A stretch of DNA of 16,123 nucleotides from VRUB01 sp046758085 (lineage in GTDB: Bacteria; Pseudomonadota; Gammaproteobacteria; Acidiferrobacterales; SPGG2). This document shows, piece after piece, positions 14,653 through 16,123 of this stretch. Position 1 is the first letter of the stretch. Every line of letters starts with the position of its first letter. The translations under genes were made by a program, and so were the position numbers. Under the pieces are notes generated by a model. The model was not told where the DNA came from and did not search any database. It was given only the letters and a program-made list of their open reading frames with translations. The stretch lies in NCBI GenBank assembly GCA_046758085.1, contig JBHHZP010000080.1:1-16123 (forward strand), in the 5' to 3' direction.

Positions 14653-15996
14653 ATGGAAAACATCGATACGTTAATAAGCGCGCGTTGGGTGATCCCGGTG
14701 GAGCCGGATGATACGGTGCTGAATCACCACAGTGTCGCCATCCGCGACGGTAAGATCGTGGCGCTGCTGCCAACGCGTGCGGCAACTGAAACTTTCAATC
14801 CCGCCGAAACTGTTGCGCTTGCCGATCACGCGCTGATTCCGGGCCTGGTCAATGCCCATACGCACGCCGCCATGAGTCTGTTCCGCGGTCTTGCCGACGA
14901 CTTGTCGTTAATGGACTGGCTCGAGAATCATATCTGGCCGGCCGAGGCGAAGTGGGTGAGCGATGAGTTCGTGCGCGACGGCACACGGCTCACCATTGCG
15001 GAGATGCTGAAGAGCGGCACCACGTGTTTCAACGACATGTACTTTTTTCCGGAGGACACGGCACGCGTATGCGCCGACGCCGGCATGCGCGCCGCCATTG
15101 GCCTGATTGTAGTAGATTTTCCGACCATCTGGGCGCAGACGCCGGAGGAGTATTTGCACAAGGGTCTACAACTGCACGACGACCTGCGCAACAGCGAGCT
15201 CATCAAGACCGTGTTTGCGCCGCACGCACCTTACAGCGTCTCCGACGGCCCGTTTGAGCGGATCCGCATTATCAATAACGAGTTGAACCTGCCGGTTACG
15301 ATCCACCTCCATGAGACCGCGCACGAGGTGGACGAGGCTGTCAAAAAAACCGGTGCACGTCCGTTGGCGCGGCTGGGAAAACTCGACCTGCTCAACCCTA
15401 ACCTGGTTGCCGTTCATATGACCGTGCTGCTCACGCAGGAGATTGAAACACTCGCCACCGCCGGTGTGAACGTCGTGCATTGCCCGGAATCGAATATGAA
15501 GCTTGCAAGCGGATTCTGCCGTGTCAATGACCTGCTGGCGGCGGGGATTAATGTGGCGCTGGGCACGGACAGCGCCGCCAGCAATAATGACCTCGACATG
15601 CTGGACGAGACGCGAATGGCCGCACTGCTGGCCAAGGCGGTCAGCAACGATGCCACCACCCTGCCCGCTCACACGGCGCTGCGCATGGCCACGCTGAATG
15701 GTGCCCGCGCGCTCGGCCTCGATGAGCGCGTCGGTTCGCTAGAGGCGAACAAATCCGCCGACATGACCGCCATCGATCTATCCGGCATCACCAGCCAGCC
15801 GGTCTACGATCCGGTCTCGCAGATCATCTATACGGCCGGGCGCGACCAGGTGACGGATGTGTGGGTAGCAGGAAAGCGTCTACTCAAGGACCGTGTGCTT
15901 ACGACCCTGGACGAAGGCACAATCTTGCGCAAGGCGGCGCAGTGGCGCGACCAGATTGCGGCATCCGATAAAGACAGTGGTGAGCCTGGCGGTTGA
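14653..15996 (+). CDS. mtaD: 5-methylthioadenosine/S-adenosylhomocysteine deaminase (TRZ/ATZ amidohydrolase)
   Basis: Zinc-dependent deamination of 5'-methylthioadenosine and/or S-adenosylhomocysteine to the inosine analogue. The 447-residue product is an amidohydrolase-fold protein: small beta domain at both ends and a TIM barrel with metal ligands in NAHTHAAM (His69, His71), HLHE (His218, with the catalytic Glu221) and GTDSAASNN (Asp306); HAPYSVS (191-197) is the conserved substrate segment. The set matches MtaD-type enzymes such as T. maritima TM0936 better than guanine or cytosine deaminases. The ATG at 14653 gives MENIDTLISARWV, the usual start, without a strong ribosome binding site. 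Divergent mtnA handles a later step of the same salvage. In Pseudomonas the next gene is usually ubiG; here the window ends first. Confidence 0.94.
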   Translation: MENIDTLISARWVIPVEPDDTVLNHHSVAIRDGKIVALLPTRAATETFNPAETVALADHALIPGLVNAHTHAAMSLFRGLADDLSLMDWLENHIWPAEAKWVSDEFVRDGTRLTIAEMLKSGTTCFNDMYFFPEDTARVCADAGMRAAIGLIVVDFPTIWAQTPEEYLHKGLQLHDDLRNSELIKTVFAPHAPYSVSDGPFERIRIINNELNLPVTIHLHETAHEVDEAVKKTGARPLARLGKLDLLNPNLVAVHMTVLLTQEIETLATAGVNVVHCPESNMKLASGFCRVNDLLAAGINVALGTDSAASNNDLDMLDETRMAALLAKAVSNDATTLPAHTALRMATLNGARALGLDERVGSLEANKSADMTAIDLSGITSQPVYDPVSQIIYTAGRDQVTDVWVAGKRLLKDRVLTTLDEGTILRKAAQWRDQIAASDKDSGEPGG

Positions 15997-16028
15997 GACC
16001 GCGGTTTGGCCGCCGTACGCCATCCGCC

Positions 16029-16067
16029 GTGCGAGCGGTACCCTCAACCTCGCTCGGCGGCTCGCAC
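16029..16067 (+). terminator. Hairpin downstream of mtaD
   Basis: GTGCGAGC (16029-16036) and GCTCGCAC (16060-16067) are perfect 8-bp arms, with further internal pairing possible (GAGC with GCTC, CCGCC with GGCGG as an alternative). It begins 33 bp after the mtaD stop and ends 3 bp before the terminal repeat. No T-run follows, so it may be a weak or factor-assisted terminator, or the inner edge of a larger repeat. Confidence 0.45.
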
Positions 16068-16070
16068 GCA

Positions 16071-16123
16071 GCTAGACATAATGTTTTGACCTGCCCGTCC
16101 TCAAGGCACGTGGGTTATGCTGA
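16071..16123 (-). repeat. Right copy of the 53-bp terminal inverted repeat
   Basis: This is the exact reverse complement of bases 3-55. It starts 75 bp after the mtaD stop. Relative to the gene leading out of the window, both copies read the same way: each outward gene (ihfB at left, mtaD at right) is followed by GCTAGACATAATGTTTTGACC and the rest of the repeat. The copy is cut by the end of the window. Confidence 0.95.

Noticed and set aside
14171..14663. Minus-strand frames of 86 and 121 codons in the mtnA-mtaD gap
   Set aside because: No recognisable domain, no ribosome binding site, and they run through the palindromic elements and into mtaD; they look like chance frames.
1..16123. The whole window as a composite transposon or phage-borne cargo because of its inverted ends
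   Set aside because: The content is essential, syntenic core genes with no transposase or integrase; the ends more likely reflect repeats flanking a contig.

Overview
The window is a compact chromosomal housekeeping segment, most likely from a gammaproteobacterium outside the Enterobacterales. The evidence is the gene order gyrA-serC-(serA)-pheA-hisC-tyrA-aroA-cmk-rpsA-ihfB with mtnA and a methylthioadenosine deaminase gene on the far side of gyrA, which matches the order known in Pseudomonas and related lineages, together with a 98-residue IhfB, a six-domain S1 protein and a fused chorismate mutase/prephenate dehydratase. I cannot name the species. No transposase, phage gene, CRISPR array, tRNA or rRNA is visible.

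Layout, right to left on the minus strand: mtnA (12854-13927), a 265-bp regulatory gap, then a closely packed series of ten genes: gyrA, serC, serA, pheA, hisC, tyrA, aroA, cmk, rpsA, ihfB (12588 down to 78). Gaps are mostly 4-130 bp and run the same way, so much of this is probably co-transcribed, with a likely internal promoter before rpsA. The only clear plus-strand gene is mtaD (14653-15996), divergent from mtnA across a 725-bp non-coding region (13928-14652).

Functionally, serC and serA supply two steps of serine synthesis. aroA makes EPSP on the way to chorismate; pheA and tyrA split prephenate between phenylalanine and tyrosine, and the HisC-type aminotransferase can plausibly finish both. 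cmk, rpsA, ihfB and gyrA are nucleotide, translation and DNA-topology genes. mtnA and mtaD belong to recycling of 5'-methylthioadenosine.

The unusual material lies between the genes. (1) The same 53-bp sequence occurs, inverted, at both extreme ends of the window. (2) The mtnA/mtaD intergenic region holds three copies of a 25-bp palindromic element, one almost perfect, which look like binding sites for an unidentified regulator. (3) The hisC-tyrA gap contains degenerate GTGATT repeats facing a short opposite-strand array. (4) The gyrA upstream region carries a perfect 8-bp dyad. (5) SerA is of a subclass lacking the usual active-site glutamate position. No wholly new multi-gene system is visible.
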